A stretch of DNA of 15,513 nt from an uncultured Eubacteriales bacterium. GTDB taxonomy: Bacteria; Bacillota; Clostridia; Oscillospirales; Oscillospiraceae. Below the pieces are notes generated by a model. That model was not told the DNA's origin, did no database searches, and saw nothing but the letters and a program-made list of their open reading frames with translations. The stretch is from the NCBI GenBank assembly GCA_905202605.1, contig CAJKSU010000050.1, forward strand, positions 1 through 15,513, in the 5' to 3' direction. How positions within the stretch are numbered: the first letter of the stretch is position 1; each line of letters starts with the position of its first letter. The translations under genes were made by a program, and so were the position numbers. Positions 1 through 7,303 of the stretch are shown piece by piece.

Positions 1-723
1 ATCGTGGACGAGACCGCCAATCTTAAAGTCGCCGCCCGGCGCATCACCTTCGGCAAATACCTCAACTGCGGTCAGACCTGCGTGGCCCCGGACTATCTGC
101 TGATTCAGGATTCCGTCAAGGACCGGTTCCTTCCGCTGTTTTATGACGCAATTCGGGAAATGTACGGTGAGCAGCCCCTCCGGAATCCCGACTATGGCAG
201 GATCGTGAATCGACGGCATTTTGACCGAATCTCCGACATTCTCGCCGGAGAAACCATTCTGTTCGGCGGCGAAACGAACCCGGACACTCTGCAAATCGCT
301 CCCACTGTGGTCGGCCCCGTCACCCCGGACAGTCCCGCCATGGGGCAGGAGCTGTTTGCCCCGATCCTCCCAGTGATGACCTACCATACCACCGAGGAAG
401 CCGTGGCCTTTGTCCAGTCCCGCCCCAAGCCGCTGGCGCTCTATATTTTCTCCACAGACCGGGGGCATATCCGCTTTGTGCAGGACAATATCAGCTACGG
501 CGGCGGCTGTGTCAATGATACCATCATCCACCTCGCCACCTCCCAAATGGGCTTCGGCGGCGTTGGCATGAGCGGCATGGGCAGCTATCACGGGAAGTAC
601 GGCTTTGACACCTTTACCCATAAAAAGAGCATCGTGGACAAGGGGAACTGGCTGGACCTCCCCATGCGCTACCAGAAATACACCCCATGGAAGGAAAAGC
701 TGCTGCGCATGTTTCTGAAATAA
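1..723 (+). CDS. Aldehyde dehydrogenase, class 3 type (C-terminal part, 5' end outside window)
   Basis: NAD(P)-dependent oxidation of aldehydes to carboxylic acids. The frame is open from base 1, so the N-terminal half, including most of the cofactor-binding domain, lies outside the window. About 240 residues remain of a usual 450-460. The visible start matches the catalytic domain: an ADLDLAARR-like stretch, then NCGQTCVAPDY, in which the last Cys (codon 79-81) is the expected nucleophile. QELFAPILPV and the C-terminal FGGVGMSGMGSYHGKYGFDTFTHKKS stretch are typical of the class 3 / fatty aldehyde dehydrogenase group (AldX/YwdH-like), in which the C-terminus follows directly. The GTG at 4 is internal, not a real start. 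The gene ends at a strong terminator. The family is clear; the physiological substrate cannot be told. Confidence 0.93.
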   Translation: MVDETANLKVAARRITFGKYLNCGQTCVAPDYLLIQDSVKDRFLPLFYDAIREMYGEQPLRNPDYGRIVNRRHFDRISDILAGETILFGGETNPDTLQIAPTVVGPVTPDSPAMGQELFAPILPVMTYHTTEEAVAFVQSRPKPLALYIFSTDRGHIRFVQDNISYGGGCVNDTIIHLATSQMGFGGVGMSGMGSYHGKYGFDTFTHKKSIVDKGNWLDLPMRYQKYTPWKEKLLRMFLK

Positions 724-731
724 GAAAATTC

Positions 732-770
732 GCCCGGAGCCGGTTTGATCCCCGGCTCCGGGCTGTTTTA
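732..770. terminator. Bidirectional intrinsic terminator between aldehyde dehydrogenase and MATE remnant
   Basis: A perfect 12-bp stem (732-743 gcccggagccgg with 752-763) has an 8-nt loop. On the plus strand it is followed by tgtttta, and on the minus strand by a T-rich stretch (complement of 724-730). It separates two convergent genes and can serve both. Confidence 0.85.
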
Positions 771-774
771 CTGC

Positions 775-1236
775 TTATTCCGCTTCCTGCTTCACCAAGC
801 CCTGACGCTTCCAGACGCCGGAGTAGAAATACCCGGCGCTGATGAGTCCCGCCGAGAAGGGCGCCGCCATGCAGCCCAGAAATACGCCCTTGATCCCCAT
901 GCCCAGCACCGAGCCAAACAGCCACGCCAGCGGGATCCGGACGATCAGGCCGTCCACAGTACAGCAGATAAAACTCAGCATACTGAACCCCACGCCATTT
1001 GCCATGGACTGATAGCCGTCCAGAAAGCAGTGGGCCAGATATGCAAAGGCCATATACCGGAGATACTGTACGCCGACCGCAATGACCTCCGGCTCCCCAT
1101 TAAAGATGGAGATGATCTGTGCCGCAAACAGCTGCACCAGCGCAAAAATCACCGTCTTACAGATCAGCGTCATGAGCACGCACCAATGCACCACGGACTT
1201 TGCCCGCTGGGGCTGCCGCGCAATCCTCCATTGGGC
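775..1236 (-). pseudogene. MATE-family efflux transporter, C-terminal remnant
   Basis: The minus-strand frame encodes about 150 residues that read like the last third of a MATE multidrug/Na+ antiporter. First comes a RIARQPQRAKSVV stretch, like the linker that opens the final helical bundle half. Hydrophobic helices follow, then the conserved YLRYMAFAYLAHCFLDGYQSMANGVG region and RIPLAWLFG..MGIKGVFLG near the end. Full-length members have about 440-460 residues, so roughly two thirds are missing. Similarity fades near 1236. Beyond it lies the promoter region of the neighbouring methyltransferase, not more transporter, and the frame meets a stop at 1300-1302. A GTG at 1194 could start a 139-aa product, but no good ribosome binding site is visible. 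Most likely a 5'-deleted pseudogene; the deletion endpoint sits next to the MITE-bearing leader. Confidence 0.75.
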
Positions 1237-1255
1237 CTTGCTGTGTCGCTTTGTA

Positions 1256-1284
1256 TTGCACTTTTCGGGAAATTCAGGTATACT
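1256..1284 (+). promoter_or_regulatory. Predicted sigma-A promoter of the THUMP methyltransferase gene
   Basis: TTGCAC (1256-1261) and TATACT (1279-1284) are separated by 17 bp. The start of transcription would be near 1291. The MITE at 1326 lies downstream of this start, inside the leader. The stretch 1237-1508 holds no gene: only this promoter, the MITE and the ribosome binding site. Confidence 0.6.
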
Positions 1285-1325
1285 AAACGGATAAGAACAT
1301 CATCGAAACCGCACAATGATAATAG

Positions 1326-1486
1326 GGCAATCCCGCGCAAATCGGCGAGAGAGTCTGACGAGAGATTTCTTCGTCAGAAAAAGGTGTAAAACCGCAGGAA
1401 TACTTTGTGTATTTCAAGGTTTTACAAACGCATTTCTGGCGAAAAAGATCCGTCAAAATCCGATGACGCATTTGTGCGGTGTTGCC
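1326..1486 (+). mobile_element. 161-bp MITE-like element, copy 1, in the 5' leader of the methyltransferase gene
   Basis: Same sequence as 2622-2782 except for 3 substitutions, all in the terminal repeats. The ends are imperfect inverted repeats (GGCAATCCCGCGCAAAT against ATTTGTGCGGTGTTGCC). The copy is flanked by a perfect 4-bp direct repeat, ATAG at 1322-1325 and at 1487-1490, as expected for a target-site duplication. Inside are two hairpins: 8 bp (1354-1361 with 1371-1378) and 9 bp (1385-1393 with 1418-1426). No transposase is encoded, so it would be mobilised in trans. It separates the predicted promoter at 1256-1284 from the AAGGAG at 1497-1502 and lengthens the leader by about 165 nt. 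Confidence 0.88.
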
Positions 1487-1508
1487 ATAGAGGAGTAAGG
1501 AGAAACCA

Positions 1509-2621
1509 ATGACTGAATTTACACTTTCCGTCCCCTGCCTGTTTGGTCTGGAGGGACTTTGCGCCCAAGAGCTGCGTCGGCTCGACATGAAGGACGTTGC
1601 CGCCGAAAACGGACGGGTTCTGTTCAAGGGTACCTTTGAGGATATCATCCGCGCCAACCTCTGGCTCCGCACCGGAGAACGGGTGCTGCTTCGGCTGGCC
1701 TCGTTCCCCGCCCGCACCTTTGAGGAGCTGTTTCAGGGGGTCTATCATACCCCGCTGGAAGCCATTATTCCCAAAAACGGCGCGTTCCCGGTCAAGGGTC
1801 ACTGTCTCGGCTCCCAGCTTCATTCCGTGCCGGACTGTCAGGCCATTGTGAAAAAGGCCGCCGCCAAGCGGCTGGGGGAGAAATACCATGTAGGCTGGAT
1901 GCCGGAAACCGGAAGCCTGTATCAGCTGCAATTCTCCATTATGAAGGATCAGGCCGAGCTGTTTCTGGACACCACCGGTGCGGGGCTGCACAAGCGGGGC
2001 TACCGTGCCGTGGGCAATGACGCGCCCCTGCGGGAAACCCTTGCCGCCGCCATGGTGAATCTTGCCCGCTATCGGGGCAGAGACAACTTTGTGGATCCCT
2101 TCTGCGGCTCCGGCACCATCGCCATCGAAGCCGCCATGATCGCAAAGAACCGCGCCCCCGGCCTGAACCGCAGCTTCTCCTGCCAGAAGTGGGACATCAG
2201 CAAACCCGAACTGTGGCAGAAAGCCCGGAGTGAGGCGCTGGACAGGGAATTCCACGGGGATTATCACATCTACGCTTCCGATATTGACCCCAAATCCCTC
2301 GCCATTGCTCAGAGCAATGCCAAAAAGGCCGGAATGGAGAAGTATATCACCTTCTCTCAGGCTGACGCCGCCAAGCTAACCCTGCCGGAGGGGAAGGGCG
2401 TCATCGTCACCAATCCCCCCTATGGTCAGCGAATGCTGGAGCAGCGGCAGGCTCAGCAGCTTCTCCGGAGCTTCGGCAGAGCCGTGGGCAATCAGAAGGA
2501 CTACGGCATTTATATCATTTCCTCTGAGGAAGAGCTGGAGCGGTATTATGGGAAGCGCTGCACCAAAAAGCGCAAGCTCTACAACGGCATGATCAAGTGC
2601 AATCTGTTTATGTATTTCTAA
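1509..2621 (+). CDS. THUMP-domain class I SAM-dependent RNA methyltransferase (RlmL/YpsC type)
   Basis: 370 aa. The N-terminal about 160 residues form a ferredoxin-like plus THUMP RNA-binding module; the C-terminal part is a Rossmann methyltransferase. Motif I is DPFCGSGT at 196-203. The acidic SAM ribose contact is probably in ASDIDP (256-261), and motif IV is NPPYG at 302-306, the catalytic loop of amino-group (N2-guanine or N6-adenine) methyltransferases. RGYRAVGNDAPLRETLAAAM (164-183) is characteristic of the RlmL N-terminal half and YpsC. The family methylates 23S rRNA in the cytoplasm; the exact nucleotide is not deducible here. ATG 1509 is preceded by AAGGAG with 6-nt spacing. The gene is bracketed by two copies of the same MITE, the second beginning directly after its TAA. 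The stop codon is part of the CTAA target duplication and was therefore preserved. Confidence 0.9.
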   Translation: MTEFTLSVPCLFGLEGLCAQELRRLDMKDVAAENGRVLFKGTFEDIIRANLWLRTGERVLLRLASFPARTFEELFQGVYHTPLEAIIPKNGAFPVKGHCLGSQLHSVPDCQAIVKKAAAKRLGEKYHVGWMPETGSLYQLQFSIMKDQAELFLDTTGAGLHKRGYRAVGNDAPLRETLAAAMVNLARYRGRDNFVDPFCGSGTIAIEAAMIAKNRAPGLNRSFSCQKWDISKPELWQKARSEALDREFHGDYHIYASDIDPKSLAIAQSNAKKAGMEKYITFSQADAAKLTLPEGKGVIVTNPPYGQRMLEQRQAQQLLRSFGRAVGNQKDYGIYIISSEEELERYYGKRCTKKRKLYNGMIKCNLFMYF

Positions 2622-2782
2622 GGCAATACCGCACAAATCGGCGAGAGAGTCTGACGAGAGATTTCTTCGTCAGAAAAAGGTGTAAAACCGCAGGAATACT
2701 TTGTGTATTTCAAGGTTTTACAAACGCATTTCTGGCGAAAAAGATCCGTCAAAATCCGATGACGCATTTGTGCGGTATTGCC
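2622..2782 (+). mobile_element. 161-bp MITE-like element, copy 2, directly after the methyltransferase stop codon
   Basis: The 17-bp ends are a perfect inverted repeat (GGCAATACCGCACAAAT against ATTTGTGCGGTATTGCC). A 4-bp direct repeat CTAA flanks it at 2618-2621 and 2783-2786. The internal hairpins match copy 1: 2650-2657 with 2667-2674, and 2681-2689 with 2714-2722. It lies in the same orientation as copy 1. Because each copy has its own target duplication, the two inserted independently, rather than as one composite transposon. The polA promoter downstream is left intact. Confidence 0.9.
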
Positions 2783-2817
2783 CTAAGTTAGCTGCGCACC
2801 AGTCATTGCGCCACATT

Positions 2818-2846
2818 TTGCAACAACCATTACTGCAAACTATGAT
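2818..2846 (+). promoter_or_regulatory. Predicted sigma-A promoter of polA
   Basis: TTGCAA (2818-2823), 17-bp spacer, TATGAT (2841-2846). With transcription starting near 2853, the leader would be only about 10 nt, which makes the AAGGTGAT ribosome binding site (2852-2859) very close to the 5' end. Confidence 0.5.
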
Positions 2847-2862
2847 GTAACAAGGTGATTAT

Positions 2863-5439
2863 ATGAAACTCATGATTCTGGACGGCAACAGCATCATCAA
2901 CCGGGCCTTTTACGGCGTTGGCTATCTGTCCTCCCAGTCCGGACAGCCCACCGGGGCGATTTACGGCTTTCTCAACATCATGCAGTCCCTGCTGGACGAG
3001 GAAAAGCCAGAAGCTCTGGCGGTGGCCTTTGACGAAAAAGGCCCCACCTTCCGCCACACCGCCTATGCCGGCTACAAGGCCACCCGAAAGCCCATGCCCG
3101 ATGAGCTTGCCTCGCAGATGCCCATTCTGAAAGAGATTCTTGCCGCCATGCATGTCCCCACCTATTCGCTTCAAGGCTGGGAGGCCGACGATATTCTCGG
3201 CACCGCCGGGCGCATCTGCGGCGAAAACGGCTGGGACTGCGTGGTGGTCACCGGCGACCGGGACTCCCTCCAGCTGGTAAACGAGCATGTCACCGTCAAG
3301 CTGGTCACCACTAAGGCCGGGCGCACCCGCTCCGTCAATTATACCCCCGCGGTTTTTCAGGAGGAATACGGCTTTCCCCCCAAGGGGCTAATCGACCTCA
3401 AAGCGCTGATGGGCGACTCCTCCGACAACTACCCCGGCGTCCCCGGCGTCGGAGAAAAGACTGCTAAGGATCTGATGTCGAAGTTCGGCAGTCTGGACAC
3501 AATCTATACCCATGTGCAGGATGAAGATTTGAAGCCCGCCCTGCGTCGGAAGCTCCAGGAGGGGAAGGACTCTGCCTATCAGAGCTATGACCTTGCCACC
3601 ATCCGCTGCAATGCACCGATGGAATTCCATCCTCAGGACAACATTCTACAGCCCTGGGATCGGGCGAAAGTGCTGGAGCTGTTCCGCAGCCTGAACTTTG
3701 GGCGGCTCATCGACAAATACCGTCTGCTGGAGGCCGAGCTGCCGGAGCTGCACGCTGATCAGCCCCCGCTGGACATCCACACGCTGGATACAGCCAAGGA
3801 GCTGGACGCATTCCTTTCTCTGCTGCCCGGTGACAAGCCTCTGTTTATTGCCGCCAATTCCGATCTCACCGCACTGGCAATCTCTCTAGAGGATACGGTT
3901 TACACCGCCGAGCAGACGACTCTGGGGCTGATGGAATGGCTCCGTCTGCTGGATGGCGTATTCACTCCCCAAACCGTAAAAATTGTTCACGACTGCAAAT
4001 CCATGATGACTCAGCTGCTGCGGCAGGGCAGAAGTATTCAGGGCTTCCAGTATGACACCGCACTGGCTGCATATCTTCTGGAGCCTGCCCGTTCCGGTTA
4101 TGCGCTGAAGGATCTGCTGGAGCGCTACTGCGGGGCAGTCCTTTTCGACGGTCTTTCCGGGGAAGCCGCCGCCATTGCACAGCTCTATGCAGTTCTCCCG
4201 GAGAAGGTCAAGCAGGAGGGTATGGCGCAGGTGTATTCGGACATTGACTTTCCCCTTTGCCCGGTGCTGGCGGAAATGGAGCAGGCCGGCATTCTTGTGG
4301 ATCGGGATACCCTTACCGCCTTTGAGAAAATGCTCAGTCAGCGGATCTCCGACTGTGAAAATTTGATCTACAGCTATGCGGGCGGATCGTTTAACATCAA
4401 TTCTACCAAGCAGCTGGGTATCCTGCTGTTTGAAACACTGGAGCTGCCCCACGGAAAGAAGACAAAGTCCGGTTACTCCACCAATATTGACGTGCTGGAA
4501 AAGCTCAAGGACAAGCACCCGATCATTCCCGCCATCATCGACTACCGGATGCTCACCAAGCTCCGCTCCACCTACGCTGAGGGGCTTTTAAAGGTCATCG
4601 GCGCTGACGGACGCATTCACACCACGTTTCAGAATATGGTCACCGCCACCGGGCGGCTCAGCTCCACCGATCCCAACCTCCAGAACATCCCCGTTCGCAC
4701 CGAGCTGGGCGGTGAGATCCGAAAAATGTTCGTCCCTGCACCGGGCTGCGTGTTGGTCGATGCCGACTACAGCCAGATCGAACTGCGTGTCCTCAGCGAT
4801 ATCGCAGATGATCAGACCATGCAGGACGCCTTTCGCTCCGGCGAGGATTTCCACACCGTCACCGCCGCCACTGTGTTCGGCGTATCGCCGGAGGAGGTAA
4901 CTCCGCAAATGCGCCGCAGCGCCAAGGCCGTAAACTTTGGCATCGTCTATGGCATCTCCGACTTCTCGCTGGCCGGGGATATCGGCGTCTCCCGGAAAGA
5001 AGCCCGCGCCTATATCGATGGCTATCTGGGCCACTACACCGGCGTAAAGGCCTATATGAAGGACGTAGTAGAGCATGCCCGTGAAAAAGGCTATGTAGAA
5101 ACCAGCTATGGTCGCCGCCGAAGCCTGCCGGAGCTGAAAAGCACCAATTTCAACGTCCGATCCGGTGCAGAGCGCATGGCGCTGAACACCCCCATTCAGG
5201 GAACGGCTGCGGATATCATCAAGCTTGCCATGATCCGGGTACGGAACCGCATGCAGCAGGAAGGGCTCAATGCCCGGCTGGTCTTGCAGGTACACGATGA
5301 GCTGATCGTGGAATGCCCCACTGAAGAAGCCGAAACTGTCATGCAGCTGGTCACGGAGGAAATGACCTCCGCCGCCCAGCTCAAGGTACCGCTGGTGGCA
5401 GACGCCCACATGGGAAGCAGTTGGTATGAAGCAAAATAA
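2863..5439 (+). CDS. polA: DNA polymerase I with 5' nuclease, without proofreading residues
   Basis: 858 aa, usual length for the family. It fills gaps and removes RNA primers in lagging-strand synthesis and repair. The 5' nuclease domain (about 1-290) keeps its acidic metal ligands: D7, D57, D109/D110, D132/D134 and D185/D188 in MGDSSDNYPGVPGVGEK, with the helix-hairpin-helix. The middle domain (about 300-460) has the 3'-5' exonuclease fold by position but lacks the DxE motif (IAANSDLTALAISLED in its place) and the later catalytic Asp (HDCKSMM). Proofreading is therefore expected to be lost, as in Taq and Bacillus Pol I. The polymerase domain is complete: motif A DADYSQIELR with D635; motif B RRSAKAVNFGIVYG with K688 and F692; motif C QVHDEL with D812/E813. 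ATG 2863 follows AAGGTGAT. Confidence 0.98.
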   Translation: MKLMILDGNSIINRAFYGVGYLSSQSGQPTGAIYGFLNIMQSLLDEEKPEALAVAFDEKGPTFRHTAYAGYKATRKPMPDELASQMPILKEILAAMHVPTYSLQGWEADDILGTAGRICGENGWDCVVVTGDRDSLQLVNEHVTVKLVTTKAGRTRSVNYTPAVFQEEYGFPPKGLIDLKALMGDSSDNYPGVPGVGEKTAKDLMSKFGSLDTIYTHVQDEDLKPALRRKLQEGKDSAYQSYDLATIRCNAPMEFHPQDNILQPWDRAKVLELFRSLNFGRLIDKYRLLEAELPELHADQPPLDIHTLDTAKELDAFLSLLPGDKPLFIAANSDLTALAISLEDTVYTAEQTTLGLMEWLRLLDGVFTPQTVKIVHDCKSMMTQLLRQGRSIQGFQYDTALAAYLLEPARSGYALKDLLERYCGAVLFDGLSGEAAAIAQLYAVLPEKVKQEGMAQVYSDIDFPLCPVLAEMEQAGILVDRDTLTAFEKMLSQRISDCENLIYSYAGGSFNINSTKQLGILLFETLELPHGKKTKSGYSTNIDVLEKLKDKHPIIPAIIDYRMLTKLRSTYAEGLLKVIGADGRIHTTFQNMVTATGRLSSTDPNLQNIPVRTELGGEIRKMFVPAPGCVLVDADYSQIELRVLSDIADDQTMQDAFRSGEDFHTVTAATVFGVSPEEVTPQMRRSAKAVNFGIVYGISDFSLAGDIGVSRKEARAYIDGYLGHYTGVKAYMKDVVEHAREKGYVETSYGRRRSLPELKSTNFNVRSGAERMALNTPIQGTAADIIKLAMIRVRNRMQQEGLNARLVLQVHDELIVECPTEEAETVMQLVTEEMTSAAQLKVPLVADAHMGSSWYEAK

Positions 5440-5455
5440 TCTGCCGTAAACGCAT

Positions 5456-5492
5456 CGCCGCATACGCCCATTCCGGACGTATGCGGCGTTTC
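5456..5492 (+). terminator. Likely intrinsic terminator of polA
   Basis: A perfect 11-bp stem (5456-5466 cgccgcatacg with 5478-5488) has an 11-nt loop and is followed by only a short TTTCC. The hairpin is strong, but the U-tract is weak. Confidence 0.55.
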
Positions 5493-5533
5493 CACAAAGA
5501 GCAAAAAAAGACCCTTGGAACCAGAAATGATGC

Positions 5534-5562
5534 TTGATAGAACAGGAAATTTGCGCTATGAT
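5534..5562 (+). promoter_or_regulatory. Predicted sigma-A promoter of the beta-helix gene (P1)
   Basis: TTGATA (5534-5539), 17-bp spacer, TATGAT (5557-5562), between the polA terminator and the beta-helix gene. The leader would be about 80 nt and would contain the inverted repeat at 5584-5600. Confidence 0.55.
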
Positions 5563-5583
5563 ATTGTTAGTTCGCTGACAGTC

Positions 5584-5622
5584 GGAACGCAAACTGTTCC
5601 AGCGGTTTGAAGGTACTATAAT
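5584..5622 (+). promoter_or_regulatory. Inverted repeat (possible operator) and second -10-like box before the beta-helix gene
   Basis: GGAAC (5584-5588) and GTTCC (5596-5600) form a spaced palindrome, GGAAC-N7-GTTCC. Further on, TATAAT (5617-5622) is a perfect -10 box but has no good -35 at 17-18 bp; the -35 position coincides with the right palindrome arm. This layout would suit an activator or repressor site, but it could also be a chance hairpin in the leader of P1. Confidence 0.35.
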
Positions 5623-5651
5623 ACTGAATAATCAAGAAAGAAGGGCTTATT

Positions 5652-7037
5652 ATGGCACAGATCAAAGGACTCGATCCGGTTATCGTCCCCAGAATTCCTT
5701 ATGTCCCCATTGAGCCTTGGGACTGGTTCAAAGAAAACGGTCTGGAGGATAAAATGGGCGGCCCCCCTCCCATGGGCGCAGGTCCGGTAATGACTCCCAC
5801 CGTCTATATTAAGGACGGTAAGCGTACCGAGGGCAACGATGCAACCCTGTACGGCGGCGAGATCACCGACACCACTGCGGAAGATGTTCGCATCGTCTCC
5901 TATGACGGTTCTGTAGGCGGCGTTTATGCCGAGGGCGCAGGCACCGACTTCACTGTAGAGGGCGCTGTCATCTCCCTGTCCGGCGACGGTCAGGGGCTGG
6001 GTGAAAAGTCTGCTGGTGCAGGCGTGTCCAATCATGCCAAGCTGACGCTGAAAGACTGTCTGGTAGACGTAAACGGCTTAAGTCGTACCGCCACCTCCGC
6101 CAGCGGTGGAAGCGTGCTCAAGGTCTATGATTCCATTCTGGTGAGCCACGGCGCGCCCTATGGCGCAGACTGCCCCGGTGAACCGCCGAAGATGAATCCC
6201 CCCGCTCCGCTGGAAATTCAGGGCAATAACCGCACCCACTGCACCGTTCAGAATTCCTACAGCTATTTCTACAATTCCCTGATTTCCTGTGACGGCTGGG
6301 CGGCACTGTCCACCGACGCTTCCGCGGGTTTTGTCTATCTGGAGGCCAACGACTGCAAGGTGGTTGCCACCAAGTCCGGCTACGGCGCCTACGCAGACTG
6401 GGGCTGCCACGATGTATTCAACGATTGTAAGTTCGACGTTGCCTGCCAGGCCGCCATTGTTGCCGGTGAAGCCAGCGTCAAGTTCACCGGCTGCGAGCTG
6501 AAATGCGGCACCTATCTGTCCCTGATGCACTGCGTTATGGGGCGTCATACCGAGGTGGGCGAATTGAGCCTTACTGACTGCGACGTAAAAACCGGAAAGA
6601 CCGCCATCGAGGTTCACGGTCAGAACGTAGAGGTATCTCTGGACAACTGCAATATCGTTACCGGCGGCGCACTGATGCGCACCTGCAAGAACGCCGACCC
6701 CAACGCGGCACGGGTCAACGGTCGTCCTACCCCCGGCGATGAGCTGCGGATGCGGGATATGACCGTCACCGGCGATATTCTCCACGAGGATACCGAGCGG
6801 GACTGCCGGGTCTACATGACCTCCACCTGCCTCACCGGCGCCATTCAGAACGCCTATGTCACCATGGATCAGGGCAGCCGCTGGTACGCCACCGGCGATT
6901 CCAACGTGATCCTGTCCGGCACTGTGGAGACTGCGCAGATGGATGCACCTGCGGGCGTTATCATCCACGCCAAGGCCGCAGACGGCGCAGGGGAGTATCC
7001 CCTGTCCTCCGGCGGCAAGCTGATCGTAGAAGCATAA
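5652..7037 (+). CDS. Cysteine-rich right-handed beta-helix-like protein, function unknown
   Basis: 461 aa. No signal peptide or membrane segment is visible, so the protein is probably cytosolic. The N-terminus (MAQIKGLDPVIVPRIPYVP) leads to a Pro-rich stretch (GGPPPMGAGPVMTP). From about residue 48 the sequence turns into short beta-strand repeats that fit a right-handed parallel beta-helix. Recurrent coils read x-D/G/N-C-x-(V/I/F/L): KDCLVDV, NDCKVVA, NDCKFDV, TGCELKC, TDCDVKT, DNCNIVT, implying a stacked Cys ladder. About 16 Cys occur in total, many for a cytosolic protein. No catalytic signature of pectate lyases or glycosidases was recognised. ATG 5652 is preceded by GAAAGAAGGG with good spacing, and the gene is monocistronic between its own promoter and terminator. 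The fold is inferred from repeat pattern; no function is assigned. Confidence 0.8.
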   Translation: MAQIKGLDPVIVPRIPYVPIEPWDWFKENGLEDKMGGPPPMGAGPVMTPTVYIKDGKRTEGNDATLYGGEITDTTAEDVRIVSYDGSVGGVYAEGAGTDFTVEGAVISLSGDGQGLGEKSAGAGVSNHAKLTLKDCLVDVNGLSRTATSASGGSVLKVYDSILVSHGAPYGADCPGEPPKMNPPAPLEIQGNNRTHCTVQNSYSYFYNSLISCDGWAALSTDASAGFVYLEANDCKVVATKSGYGAYADWGCHDVFNDCKFDVACQAAIVAGEASVKFTGCELKCGTYLSLMHCVMGRHTEVGELSLTDCDVKTGKTAIEVHGQNVEVSLDNCNIVTGGALMRTCKNADPNAARVNGRPTPGDELRMRDMTVTGDILHEDTERDCRVYMTSTCLTGAIQNAYVTMDQGSRWYATGDSNVILSGTVETAQMDAPAGVIIHAKAADGAGEYPLSSGGKLIVEA

Positions 7038-7052
7038 CTCACAGATACCAAA

Positions 7053-7105
7053 AGGGGCTGTCTCAAAATGATTTGAAAGAATCAATTGAGGCGGCTCCTC
7101 TTTTT
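7053..7105 (+). terminator. Intrinsic terminator of the beta-helix gene
   Basis: A long imperfect stem (7053-7073 with 7080-7099) includes 14 consecutive pairs with three G-U wobbles plus a 5-bp apical part, then TTTTT at 7101-7105. The left arm begins AGGGGCTGTCTCAAAAT, resembling inverted-repeat ends of some insertion sequences, but no other IS trace is present. Confidence 0.75.
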
Positions 7106-7173
7106 ACGACAAATCGAACCCAAAACAGTAAAAATGCAAAACAGTACACAAATACTGAGGAGCAAAAGTTTGT

Positions 7174-7199
7174 GGCAATACCGCGCAAATCGGCGAGAG
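7174..7199 (+). repeat. 26-bp left-end fragment of the MITE family
   Basis: Bases 7174-7199 match the first 26 bases of the elements at 1326 and 2622, with one change against copy 2. After 7199 the sequence is unrelated to the MITE and no right terminal repeat is found downstream. It is either a decayed third copy or the end of a relative with a different interior. Confidence 0.7.
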
Positions 7200-7266
7200 C
7201 GTATAAAGTGGCATCTGCGGAAGCCATCGTTGAATTGCTTCCGACTGCGGGACTCCCAGAGGGTAG

Positions 7267-7297
7267 AAAAACCGCCGCAAATCAAAACTGATTTGCG
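7267..7297 (-). terminator. Intrinsic terminator of the tRNA-Leu unit
   Basis: A perfect 9-bp stem (7276-7284 with 7289-7297) and a 4-nt loop are followed on the minus strand, after a short GCGG, by a T5 run (complement of 7267-7271). It begins 6 nt beyond the encoded CCA of the tRNA, which supports transcription on the minus strand. Confidence 0.85.
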
Positions 7298-7303
7298 ACG
7301 TGG

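Noticed and set aside
1316..1498. Open frame across MITE copy 1, and its twin at 2597-2791, encoding nearly the same 50-60 residues
   Set aside because: The shared peptide only mirrors the repeated DNA. The frames start in different flanking sequence, have no ribosome binding site and read through hairpins and terminal repeats.
4588..5592. Long minus-strand frame opposite polA
   Set aside because: It is antisense to the conserved polymerase domain, has no ribosome binding site and no recognisable protein features.
7053..7099. Insertion-sequence end (GGGGCTGTCTCA-like) after the beta-helix gene
   Set aside because: The two arms face each other within 47 bp and end in T5, so a terminator explains them; no transposase trace or target duplication is present.
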